From contig NZ_JAYFUM010000021.1 of assembly GCF_034929435.1 (NCBI RefSeq), positions 1 through 64,000 of the forward strand: DNA of 64,000 nucleotides, written 5' to 3'. The stretch's first letter is position 1. Every line of letters starts with the position of its first letter. The translations under genes were made by a program, and so were the position numbers. This document shows, piece by piece, positions 41,547 through 50,631 of this stretch. Below the pieces are notes generated by a model, which saw only the letters and a list, made by a program, of their open reading frames with translations, ran no database searches and was not told the origin of the DNA. This DNA is from Arcicella rigui. Its GTDB lineage: Bacteria; Bacteroidota; Bacteroidia; Cytophagales; Spirosomataceae.

Positions 41547-43262
41547 CTATTTTTTCTTCTTTTTCAAATACCTATACACGCCCAAGCTAATAGTTGCTAC
41601 TGCTAAAATCAGCAAAATGATTACTCCTTTTTGAATCCACTCCCAACGGTTGATGTGTTCCTCCTCCGTTACTACAAGCAATTGATTGGCTTTGACATTT
41701 GTTAATACTTGACGATAGCCACCTGTCCAATGCACAATTACTTCATCAATTTGCGTAGCACTGCCAATGCCAAAATGGGCATGACTGGCATTTTGTGATA
41801 AATGACTTGAGCCTCCACCATCAATTTCTCTAATTTGATGCTGTCCGTTCACCACAATTTCAACTTTAGAACCCAAACCATGTGATTCGGCTTGCGTACC
41901 TTTCAAGGCAATTTTGAGCCAATTGCCTTTTGCTCCGTCATTTCTGAATAAATGTGTTTCTGACTCCGTTGGATAGCCCGGTAAAACTGGTTTTTGGTTT
42001 ACGACCAAAAGGTCTAAATCACCATCATTTTCTAAATCAAAAACGACAGAACCTCTGCCTATGCCGTAGTCGTTTAAGCCTATAAGTCCGCCTTTTTCTT
42101 CAAATTTCTTCCCTGTATTTTCAAAGTAAAAGTCACCAATTGGCGTACAATTGGGGTTTAAATCACCATTTGCCATGAACAAATCAAGGTCACCGTCGTG
42201 GTCGAAATCAGCAAAATTTGCTCCCCAAGTAATCGTAATGGTATTTACGCCCAATTCTAAAGACTTTTCTGAAAAAGGTTTTCCGACACCATTATTCACC
42301 ATAAATTTATTAAAACGAATATTGGTGAAAAAATAGTCCATCAGACCGTCGTTGTTATAGTCGCCCACGGCTGTTCCCATCGAATTGATTTTCAAATCCA
42401 TACCCGTTTGTGGGCCAATATCATTGAACCATTTAAAAGGAAATTGATTCTTCAAAAGTAAATTTGGTGTTTTTTTATAGCCAAAATCGTGATTTACTAT
42501 CAAATCTTGGTCGCCATCGTTGTCAAAATCTGAGAAAACACCTCCAAAGCCAAAACCTTTGTGCGACAGTCCGTAATCTTTATAGACATTCTTGAATCCT
42601 TTTCCGCCTTGATTGAGCAACAAAAAGCCTTCGGCAATTTGGCTTGCACTTACAATTTGTGAATCGTTGATATTGATACTACTCAAATCACCCGGATAAG
42701 AAGTAAAGTAATTGCCTACATACAAATCTGGAAAACCATCGGCGTTGATGTCGCCAAAATTTGCTCCTGTACTGAAAGAATTTAATTCGCCCAAGCCATA
42801 TTCTTTGGTCACATCTCTGAAAGTATTGTTTTTGTTATTCAGAAACAAAAGATTGATGGCCCGTGGAATGATATTTTTTGAGCCTTTTGAAGTAATGGTT
42901 GTGACGTACAAATCTACCCAACCATCTCGATTAACGTCGGCTGCCACTGCCCCTTGGGTCATGAATTTTTTGGTGAGTGCTAAACCCGATTTAGCATAAA
43001 TATTTGTAAATGTACCGTTTCGGTTGTTCAAATAAAGTACATCGTCGGTCATGCCACCAGTTAGAAAAAGGTCGTCGAAACCATCATTATTGATGTCCAA
43101 CACACAAGCACCGCCACCTAAAAAGCCTTCAAATACTTCATAGTGATGCTTGATACCAGCCTGTTGTGTAACGTCAGTAAAATGTTTTTGGGCTGAAATG
43201 GTAGCCAAAGGCAGTCCGCCAAAAACAATGAGAAGCCCATACTTTTGTAAAGTTTTAATCAT
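41547..43262 (-). CDS. FG-GAP/VCBS repeat protein with ASPIC/UnbV domain, CRTAC1-like
   Basis: A 571-residue exported protein with a signal peptide, about seven FG-GAP/VCBS calcium-type repeats (e.g. DINNDGFDDLFLTGG, DVNRDGWVDLYVTT, DFDNDGDQDLIVNHD, DFDHDGDLDLFMANGD) forming a beta propeller, then an ASPIC/UnbV domain (GTQAESHGLGSKVEIVVNG ... QNASHAHFGIGSATQIDEVIVHW, about 445-525), and a C-terminal membrane helix with a KKKK tail. The repeats bind Ca and often hold surface proteins. It lies 27 bases after the haloperoxidase gene and is probably co-transcribed with it. Its partner in this locus is unknown. Confidence 0.9.
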   Translation of the reverse strand: MIKTLQKYGLLIVFGGLPLATISAQKHFTDVTQQAGIKHHYEVFEGFLGGGACVLDINNDGFDDLFLTGGMTDDVLYLNNRNGTFTNIYAKSGLALTKKFMTQGAVAADVNRDGWVDLYVTTITSKGSKNIIPRAINLLFLNNKNNTFRDVTKEYGLGELNSFSTGANFGDINADGFPDLYVGNYFTSYPGDLSSININDSQIVSASQIAEGFLLLNQGGKGFKNVYKDYGLSHKGFGFGGVFSDFDNDGDQDLIVNHDFGYKKTPNLLLKNQFPFKWFNDIGPQTGMDLKINSMGTAVGDYNNDGLMDYFFTNIRFNKFMVNNGVGKPFSEKSLELGVNTITITWGANFADFDHDGDLDLFMANGDLNPNCTPIGDFYFENTGKKFEEKGGLIGLNDYGIGRGSVVFDLENDGDLDLLVVNQKPVLPGYPTESETHLFRNDGAKGNWLKIALKGTQAESHGLGSKVEIVVNGQHQIREIDGGGSSHLSQNASHAHFGIGSATQIDEVIVHWTGGYRQVLTNVKANQLLVVTEEEHINRWEWIQKGVIILLILAVATISLGVYRYLKKKKK

Positions 43263-43289
43263 AGTATAAATGGTTGGTTAGGTTAATTT

Positions 43290-44633
43290 TTATTGATGCC
43301 ATTGCAAATGATTGATGTTTTTGGCTATTTCTTTACCTTTTGAAAGTCCAGCTTCGTTATCTTGTGGCGTATGAATTCCACCATAAAATCTCGACTTTGC
43401 CGTTTCTTCGGCCACTTGCCAAAAAGAAGTAAAATGTCGAGCTTTAAAATCGACTTTTCTGAGTTCATCGGGTTTTCGTCCAACGTGAGCGTTGTCCGTA
43501 AATTCAAATTTTTCTCCATATAAATCTGCCAAAATAGTAGCCGTAGTAGCCGCTTGTATAGCATGACCTGATGGAAAAGCGGGAAAAGGCGGGTCTGGCC
43601 AAAAAGATTCCCAATGTTTATCAATGTACTGTGGGATAAAAGTATTCGGACGCTCGGTAAAAAACTGATACTTCCATTTCCAGCAATTCGTAAAGGCATC
43701 TGCTACGCCCATGCCTACTTTGGCATAAGTTTCGGCACAAGTAATCAGAGAAGGTTTTCTTTTTTTAATGACCAAAGTTGCCAAATAATACGAATGTCCG
43801 GGAGGTGTAAAAGTTTCATCTGGGTCGTCGCCCCACCATATTGCGGCTTCTTTATTCGCTTGGCTGAGGGCTTTGTTTTGACGATAGACTGCCAAAAACT
43901 GTTGATAATAAGCTGATTGTGGCAAACTATCAAAAGGAATAGGACGTGGTGCTTCTACACGATGATTGATACTCAAAAAAGTTCTGTTCTCGCCCCAATG
44001 CGGATGTAATGGAAAATGACTAAACGATTGTCCGTAAAGTGGTGGTTTCCAAGCTCCAAGTCGATTTGGATGCACCATTTTTTTATCGAAGTTTTTCAAA
44101 TAGCCTCGATGTCCGCCGTCTGTTTTCGACCAAGCAAAAATTTGTTGTGCCACTTGACGACCATATTTTTTTGACCTTGCAATAATACTGGTATCTTGAA
44201 TTTCTACGATTCTCGACGCTTCGAGTACTTGTTCTAAAGAATCAATTTTTGCTTTGTTTTGGTCGGAAGTTTGTTGGTAAATGGAACGTAAAATTTCAGC
44301 TTGTGCGGCATTCAAAGATAAAATCCAATCGTATTTTACTCCTTTTTCGAGTAAAGGCAAAGACGACAAACTATCCAATTGTCCATTCATTGAAACATAC
44401 TTTGGATTACTATGTACCACCGATTCGTACATGGTTAGTCCAATATAGCCCAAGCACCTTGAAGCATACGTAGGCGAATTGGCAGGAGTATTTTTGGTAA
44501 TAAAAAGCGTCATTTCTGCCCAACGAGTGGCATAATCTTGCTCGTCCAGCTTTACAGTTTGCTTACAAGCAATACAAAAAAGAAGGGCAAAAAAAGTAAT
44601 TTTTTTAGCCCTAAATAAGCATAATTGCTTCAT
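43290..44633 (-). CDS. Vanadium-dependent haloperoxidase-like protein (PAP2 superfamily)
   Basis: A 447-residue lipoprotein-type exported protein (LFCIACKQT, Cys about 23) with the haloperoxidase/acid-phosphatase fold. The vanadate/phosphate site is complete: R328 in TERPNTF (with K319/K321 nearby), S355-G356-H357 in FPSGHA and R415...H421 in SRFYGGIHTPQD. In this fold such enzymes oxidise halides with peroxide, or are phosphatases; the sequence alone cannot decide. It is between SusD and an ASPIC/UnbV gene on the minus strand, after a terminator-like hairpin at 44745-44779, suggesting its own promoter plus read-through. Confidence 0.88.
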   Translation of the reverse strand: MKQLCLFRAKKITFFALLFCIACKQTVKLDEQDYATRWAEMTLFITKNTPANSPTYASRCLGYIGLTMYESVVHSNPKYVSMNGQLDSLSSLPLLEKGVKYDWILSLNAAQAEILRSIYQQTSDQNKAKIDSLEQVLEASRIVEIQDTSIIARSKKYGRQVAQQIFAWSKTDGGHRGYLKNFDKKMVHPNRLGAWKPPLYGQSFSHFPLHPHWGENRTFLSINHRVEAPRPIPFDSLPQSAYYQQFLAVYRQNKALSQANKEAAIWWGDDPDETFTPPGHSYYLATLVIKKRKPSLITCAETYAKVGMGVADAFTNCWKWKYQFFTERPNTFIPQYIDKHWESFWPDPPFPAFPSGHAIQAATTATILADLYGEKFEFTDNAHVGRKPDELRKVDFKARHFTSFWQVAEETAKSRFYGGIHTPQDNEAGLSKGKEIAKNINHLQWHQ

Positions 44634-44744
44634 TTAATCTTAGTTAAAAAGAGGTTTCGGTAATACAATTAGCGGAAATATAATCTGTTTTTTGTAATCA
44701 TACAATGTAAACATTTGGGAGTTTCAATTGCAATGACCATAAAA

Positions 44745-44779
44745 ACCGAGAATCTACCCTAAAAGGATAGATTCTCGGT
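44745..44779 (-). terminator. Terminator between susD and the haloperoxidase gene
   Basis: ACCGAGAATCTACCC (44745-44759) pairs with GGATAGATTCTCGGT (44765-44779), 14 of 15. It follows the SusD stop (44815) on the minus strand and probably gives partial termination within the locus. Confidence 0.75.
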
Positions 44780-44814
44780 AAAACTACTAAAAAAGAATAT
44801 CCTAAATACAAAAC

Positions 44815-46704
44815 TTATTGAGTAAATCCTGGGTTTTGTACAAGTTTTGGATTTCGTTTTACTTCATCACGGCTCAAAGCACGGTAGTACATCTTATCGT
44901 TCCACTGGCGAGTTTCGTTTGAAGTGTTATCTTCTACGGTATAAGTATAAGTATAACGATCCTTATCGTATTTATAAATAGATGGGGCAGTCTTTCCAGG
45001 TTTCAGCTTAGCTTCAACATTGATTGACTTAATACCTCTACCCACCGTAGTTTGTGGAATCATCCAGCGACGAGCATCATGGTAGCGATGTTCTTCATAA
45101 GATAATTCAATACGACGCTCATTGCGTAATCTTGCTTTCAAAGCAGCACCATTATCGTTGATAGCAGGCATACCCGAACGGAATCTGATTTTGTTAATCC
45201 AGTTTCTTGCTTCTGCTTCATCACCGGTTTCGATACAAGCTTCAGCATAACTCAACGCCATTTCTGTATAACGGATAAATGGCCAAGGAATCACCTGAGC
45301 AGACGATTGGTTATCAGCCAAAGCTGGGTTTGGATCAATAAACTTACGAGTATAATAGTGAGTACGGCTACCGTTCCAGTTTTCTACTGATGACTCACGA
45401 GTATCAATACCGTTGATTTTACCACCTTTTCCATCATCATAATAACCAGTTTGAATTTGGTTAGAAGGGTCAAGTGGAGCTACATCCGAAGGACGTGGTT
45501 TCCAAGGTGCTCCGTCATACAAAATAGAAGCATAGAAACGAGGGTCACGGTTCTCATAAGGAGCTGCTTTGTGAGCAGGGTTACTCCAATCAAATTTACT
45601 TCCGTCCATCATTTCATAATCATCCACAAGTTGTTGGATTGGCGTATTACCAGCCCAGTTGTGATAACCATTTGGTCCGTTGTTGATACCGTAGTGAATA
45701 CCACCTAAAGGCCAGTTATCTTCTTGTGTGAAAAGAGCCGTATGAGTACGTTGGAAAATCAATTCAACAGCCGCAGCAGGGTCAGCCACAGCACTTTGTC
45801 CACCCATTGCGATAGCGTTGTAGTTGTTTTTACCTTCCTCAACCGATACTGGAGCTGTCAAGTTAAGTTTATAACCCGTAGTAGCATCCAACACCGCTTT
45901 AGCAGCAGCTTTTGCAGCAGCCCATCTTGTAGCACGCTCGCCCGAAGGATAAGCAACTAACTCGATGTTTGAGAAACTTGCCAACAAAGGTGATTTTGCT
46001 TTAGCAGTAGGGCCATCGTGCAAATCACTTGCAGCATTCAACAATACACGTGCTTTTAATGCCATTGCAGCAATTTTAGTAGCACGACCAGGCGTTGCAG
46101 GTTTACCTTCTAATAATTTTGACGCATTGTCGAGGTCACTGATGATAAACTTCACACATTCGTCATAAGTATTTCTGGCAATTGTGTAATCTTCATTCAA
46201 ACCATACGATTTGCTAATCAAAGGTACACCACCATAATAACGCACTAATTGATGATAGTAATAAGCACGAAGGAAATAAGCCTCGCCCATTAATCTATCT
46301 TTCAAAGTAGCATCTGTAAAAGTTGATTTTGGTAAATTTTCTAAAGCTACGTTTGCTTCACGAATTGCCAAGTACATTCTGTCCCAACGGTAAGTATCAC
46401 TTTGCCAACCAAGGTTACTTGGAGATTCAGAACCTTCGGTAAAAGTGTTGATGTTACGACCTGCGTGGGTAAACATTGCTTCATCGGTATAGGCCGCTAA
46501 AGCTTGTTCTTCAAAGCCACCGTATCCAAGGAACGAGTAAACATTAAAGATAAAAGCCTCAGACAATGCACCATCCGACCAAGTTGCAGCACTTGAAATT
46601 TTATCCAAGGGCTTTGTATTCAAAAAATCTTTGTCACAAGATAATGTAACGCCTATTAACGCTATAAATAAGCCGATTCTTAAAATTATTTTCTTCATAT
46701 TCAT
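44815..46704 (-). CDS. SusD/RagB family nutrient-binding outer-membrane lipoprotein
   Basis: A 629-residue lipoprotein with a lipobox (VTLSCDKDFL, Cys about 23). The SusD-like N-terminal domain with TPR helices is seen in DGALSEAFIFNVYSFLGY, FRWDRMYLAIREANVALENL-type helices, RLMGEAYFLRAYYYHQLVRYYGGVPLI and WNDKMYYRALSRDEVKRNPKLVQNPGF at the end. It works with SusC to capture and import a glycan or peptide. It starts 8 bases after the susC gene, so the two form one transcription unit. Substrate is unknown; the nearby haloperoxidase does not belong to the usual glycan loci. Confidence 0.93.
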   Translation of the reverse strand: MNMKKIILRIGLFIALIGVTLSCDKDFLNTKPLDKISSAATWSDGALSEAFIFNVYSFLGYGGFEEQALAAYTDEAMFTHAGRNINTFTEGSESPSNLGWQSDTYRWDRMYLAIREANVALENLPKSTFTDATLKDRLMGEAYFLRAYYYHQLVRYYGGVPLISKSYGLNEDYTIARNTYDECVKFIISDLDNASKLLEGKPATPGRATKIAAMALKARVLLNAASDLHDGPTAKAKSPLLASFSNIELVAYPSGERATRWAAAKAAAKAVLDATTGYKLNLTAPVSVEEGKNNYNAIAMGGQSAVADPAAAVELIFQRTHTALFTQEDNWPLGGIHYGINNGPNGYHNWAGNTPIQQLVDDYEMMDGSKFDWSNPAHKAAPYENRDPRFYASILYDGAPWKPRPSDVAPLDPSNQIQTGYYDDGKGGKINGIDTRESSVENWNGSRTHYYTRKFIDPNPALADNQSSAQVIPWPFIRYTEMALSYAEACIETGDEAEARNWINKIRFRSGMPAINDNGAALKARLRNERRIELSYEEHRYHDARRWMIPQTTVGRGIKSINVEAKLKPGKTAPSIYKYDKDRYTYTYTVEDNTSNETRQWNDKMYYRALSRDEVKRNPKLVQNPGFTQ

Positions 46705-46712
46705 TTTACGTT

Positions 46713-49700
46713 TTAAAAGGTTAGACTTAGACCTGTGTTAATCACACGAGATTGTGGATAATATACACCACTTTGTGAAGTTGCTTCTGGGTCGAAGATA
46801 TTGTTTTTGTCAATCGTCAACAAGTTCAACGCATTCACATACACTCTTAAGCTTCCAAGTTTTAGTCTTTCTACGATATTGCTTGGAAGAGTATAACCAA
46901 GTTCAATATTTTTTAAACGAACGTAGTTTTTGCTAAACAAATAATAAGTGTTGTTACCATAGTTACCACCTGTAAAGTAAGTATCACCTCTACTTGCTAA
47001 ACGAGGATGAACGCTACTTGGGTTATCAACAGACCATCTGTTGTCGTTGAAGTATTTCAAATAGTTACCGATGTCACCCGATTCTGTTTGGATACGGATT
47101 GAAGCACCTGTTGCTCCTTGGAACAAGATATTCAAATCGAAACCTTTGTAACGTAAATCGAACGTTGCACCAAAGTTGAAAGTTGGTGTAGCGTTTTGGT
47201 CTAATCTTACTTGGTCGTCAGCGTTGATTTTGCCATCTCCGTTTACATCTTTAAACTTCATATCACCAGGGATAAGTTTTGAAGTAACCGAAGTATAATC
47301 AAGTTTGTTTGCATCAATTTCAGCAACATCTTTGAATACGCCATCTGATTCATATACTAAATATCCACCAATTGGTTTACCTTCTTGTAACTGATAGCTT
47401 GGAGCTCCCGGAATTTCATCCATGAAGATTACTTTGTTTTTAGCATAACCACCATTCACCGCAGCTCTGATTGTCATGTCTTTGGTTGGTTTTGCATTAT
47501 AACCCAAAGCAAACTCAAAACCTTTGTTTTCTACAATACCTGCGTTCACTGGAGGCAACAAAGCGTTGATACCTGATGAAGCTGGCGTTGAACCAGTCTT
47601 TTGAATCAAAATCTGGTCTCTTTTATTATAGAAATATTCAAAAGTTAAATCAACACGATTGTTCAAGAATGTTCCGTCTAAACCTACGTTGTAGTTGTTA
47701 GCTCTTTCCCAAGTAAAGTTAGGGTTAGCTAATACTGTTTCTTGTAAAGTTGTTACCACTTGGTTGTTGATTGGATATTGTCCGAAACCAAATGTTGACA
47801 AATAAGCGTACTCTTGTAATGCACCATTATAGAACACTTGGTCGTTACCCATTTGTCCATAAGAAGCACGAAGTTTCAAATTGTCGATACCTTTTACTTT
47901 GAAGAAATCTTCGTTAGAAATATTCCAACCTAACAATAAACCAGGGAAGAAACCAAAGCGATGCGATTCAGGGAAGATATATGAACCGTCATAACGCCAG
48001 ATGTATTCTAATAAGTATTTCTCTTTATAGTTGTACTGCACACGACCATAATAACCTAAACGAGCTCTTTCATAAGCACTACCACCAGTGTTTTGCTGTA
48101 ATGAACCACCCGCAAACAATTGGTCAACGGCTGATGAAATAAAGTTACGTCTGTAAGCAAAGAAACCTTCACCTGTGAATGTCTCACGAGTAACACCCGC
48201 TAATACGCTAAGGTTGTGGTCTTTACCAAATTTAGTATCATAGTTCAACATTGCCGTAAGGTTGGTATTCAATGTTGTACTGTACGATTGGCTCAAGCGT
48301 GGGTCTTTGAAGTTTGAACGAATTGCACCTACTAATAATGGTGTTACGCCGTCTGCTTCATACGTTTTCTTGTCCCACGAATACAAAGTCCAAGGCGTTT
48401 GCCAAACTTTGTTTGTACCTGAGTTTTTATCAATTGCACCTGATAAAGTCAATTTCAAACCATCTACCCATGGATTAGTAATTACTACCGAACCATTTGA
48501 TTGCACATAGTCAACTGGGTTATCAATATAACCTGTTGCGTTAGTAGTAATTACATAAGGGTTCTGACCATTCTCAATATCTGGGCCTGGTAAACCGTTT
48601 GGCCAAACTTCTGGCTCAGTCGGACGACCACGCATTAACATACGGAAAATAGAACCAGCACTTTCAGTAGGGAATCTACGAAGTTCTCTACGAACCATGA
48701 TACCCAAGTTTGTGCTGATGTACTTACTTACTTTAGCATCTAAATTTGTACGGAAGTTGTACTGATGATAGCTTGTTGCTGAGTTTTTGTAAAACGCATC
48801 TTGTGACACATAACCTAAAGATGCCATATATCTGAGTGATTCTGTACCACCTGATAATTGCAAGTTGTGACGAGTTTGTGGAGACCAAGTTTTGAAGGCA
48901 TCTTTAAACCAGTCAGTGTTTGGATAACGCCAAGGGTCTGAACCATCAGCATATTTTTGTACTGCTTCTGGGCTATAATTAGCATTTACAGTTGCACCGC
49001 CTGGTGATTTGTATGAACCAGTTGACTGAATACTTGACCAAGCTGTACCCCATTCTGAAGCTGGAATGTTTTTATAAATACCAATTTCGTTCATGATTTT
49101 AGCGTACTCAACTGCATTTGCCATTGATGGAAGACGAGTTGGTTGAGCCATCCCTACGTTCATATCATAAGTAATGGTTGGTTTTCCAGTTTTACCTCTT
49201 TTGGTAGTTACAAGAATAGCACCATTCGCCGCACGAGCACCATAAATTGCCGCCGAAGCATCTTTCAATACTGAAATTGATTCAATATCTCTTGGGCTTA
49301 AACGACCCAAACCACCGTCACGGTCAGGAATACCGTCGATAACTACCAATGGGCTACTATTTCCTAAAGTGTTTGTACCACGGATAGAGATAGAAGCACC
49401 GTCATAACCTGGCTCACCACTGGTTTGGATTACCACCAAACCCGGCAAACGACCCGCAAGCGAGTTAGAAATATCAACTGCTGGAGATTTAAGGATTTTG
49501 TCGCCTTGTACAGCCACAACAGCACCCGTTACAGTTACTTTCTTTTGTGTACCATAACCCACAACTACTACTTCATCAAGTGATTTCACATCAGAAGCAA
49601 GGGTTACATCAACCGTTGAACGGTTTTCTACGGCTACTTCTTTAGTGATAAAACCTACTGACGAAATAATAAGGGTTGCATTTTTAGGAGCATTTACAGA

Positions 49701-49904
49701 ATAAAAACCGTTTGCATCCGAAGTAGCCCCAGTACTGGTGCCTTTCACTAATATATTCGTCCCGGGTATTCCCTGTCCTTTATCATCGGTTACTTTACCT
49801 TTGACTTTCTGGGCGAATGTAGTAGCCATTGAAGTAATCATAAACATCAAAGCAAAAAAGAAAATTCTTTTACTTTGATGTTTCAACAGATAAAAAATTG
49901 TCAT
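46713..49904 (-). CDS. SusC/RagA family TonB-linked outer-membrane transporter
   Basis: A 1063-residue SusC-type transporter. A signal peptide (to about residue 31) is followed by a carboxypeptidase-regulatory-like domain (GKVTDDKGQGIPGTNILVKG, about 34-110), the TonB box region (DEVVVVGYGTQ, about 114-124), the plug domain (VDISNSLAGRLPGLVV, VVIDGIPD) and a large beta barrel ending in ...YYPQSRVINTGLSLTF with a terminal aromatic. No STN domain, so it is not directly a FecA-type sensor. It is the first gene of the susC-susD-haloperoxidase-ASPIC locus and is divergent from a large ASPIC lipoprotein; the 727-base gap carries operator-like palindromes. Confidence 0.95.
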   Translation of the reverse strand: MTIFYLLKHQSKRIFFFALMFMITSMATTFAQKVKGKVTDDKGQGIPGTNILVKGTSTGATSDANGFYSVNAPKNATLIISSVGFITKEVAVENRSTVDVTLASDVKSLDEVVVVGYGTQKKVTVTGAVVAVQGDKILKSPAVDISNSLAGRLPGLVVIQTSGEPGYDGASISIRGTNTLGNSSPLVVIDGIPDRDGGLGRLSPRDIESISVLKDASAAIYGARAANGAILVTTKRGKTGKPTITYDMNVGMAQPTRLPSMANAVEYAKIMNEIGIYKNIPASEWGTAWSSIQSTGSYKSPGGATVNANYSPEAVQKYADGSDPWRYPNTDWFKDAFKTWSPQTRHNLQLSGGTESLRYMASLGYVSQDAFYKNSATSYHQYNFRTNLDAKVSKYISTNLGIMVRRELRRFPTESAGSIFRMLMRGRPTEPEVWPNGLPGPDIENGQNPYVITTNATGYIDNPVDYVQSNGSVVITNPWVDGLKLTLSGAIDKNSGTNKVWQTPWTLYSWDKKTYEADGVTPLLVGAIRSNFKDPRLSQSYSTTLNTNLTAMLNYDTKFGKDHNLSVLAGVTRETFTGEGFFAYRRNFISSAVDQLFAGGSLQQNTGGSAYERARLGYYGRVQYNYKEKYLLEYIWRYDGSYIFPESHRFGFFPGLLLGWNISNEDFFKVKGIDNLKLRASYGQMGNDQVFYNGALQEYAYLSTFGFGQYPINNQVVTTLQETVLANPNFTWERANNYNVGLDGTFLNNRVDLTFEYFYNKRDQILIQKTGSTPASSGINALLPPVNAGIVENKGFEFALGYNAKPTKDMTIRAAVNGGYAKNKVIFMDEIPGAPSYQLQEGKPIGGYLVYESDGVFKDVAEIDANKLDYTSVTSKLIPGDMKFKDVNGDGKINADDQVRLDQNATPTFNFGATFDLRYKGFDLNILFQGATGASIRIQTESGDIGNYLKYFNDNRWSVDNPSSVHPRLASRGDTYFTGGNYGNNTYYLFSKNYVRLKNIELGYTLPSNIVERLKLGSLRVYVNALNLLTIDKNNIFDPEATSQSGVYYPQSRVINTGLSLTF

Positions 49905-50631
49905 AATTTATTGCGTTATAGAGTTAACATAAAATTGGGAAAGATTGAATTTTTACTGGGAATTATCCAGTCATGAACAGACAGACCGTGTTGATTTTCA
50001 TAGATTAGGTAGCGATAAAGTATGACAGTGATGCCATCATGAACAAGCGTTGTAAAGTTTAAGTAAAATTGGAATTTTTTAGTAGTTCCAGTCGCAATTT
50101 GCATTTATTGTATAAATAATACAATATCAAATTGTACTATTTACTTTTATAAAAATCAAGTTTATCACTTTTTATAGATTTTAACACAATATTTTATAAA
50201 ATTTCTCTGTGCAAATGTTTGCACAAAGTCAATATTTTTTATAAATTTTTCATCTACACATTTGTGTATATCTATTCACGAATAGGCGTTAAAGCCCACA
50301 AACGGAGAAAACACCTTTTATCTAAATTTTCAAAGAAAAAATGCGATTCGGTTTCTTAAAAATTAGAAAAATAAAAAACTCAATAAAATACAGTAAAACT
50401 TACGATAAACAGCCTTTTATTGTGCTATTTGACTTTTTCAAGAAGAATTAGCATAAATTCTTTGACATTCCAGAGATTCTTCTTTAAATAGCGTCCTTGT
50501 TTTGGCTCAATTTTTTAATGCTCATTTTCAAAAACTTTACATTTTCAGTATCATATTTCAAAATTTTTTCTTTCAATTTGCCTTTGAAATATGCCAATAC
50601 TTTTTCCCTTTTATCGCTTTTATCCCTGAAC
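49905..50631. promoter_or_regulatory. Divergent regulatory region with three palindromes
   Basis: 727 bases between susC and the ASPIC lipoprotein gene. Three palindromes stand out: TATTGTAT-5-ATACAATA (50106-50126), TGTGCAAATGTTTGCACA (50208-50225) and TACACATTTGTGTA (50255-50268). The second is similar to LacI/PurR-type operators. No LacI-family gene is in the window. I find no convincing TAnnTTTG box on either side. The rest is A/T-rich without a gene. Confidence 0.5.
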
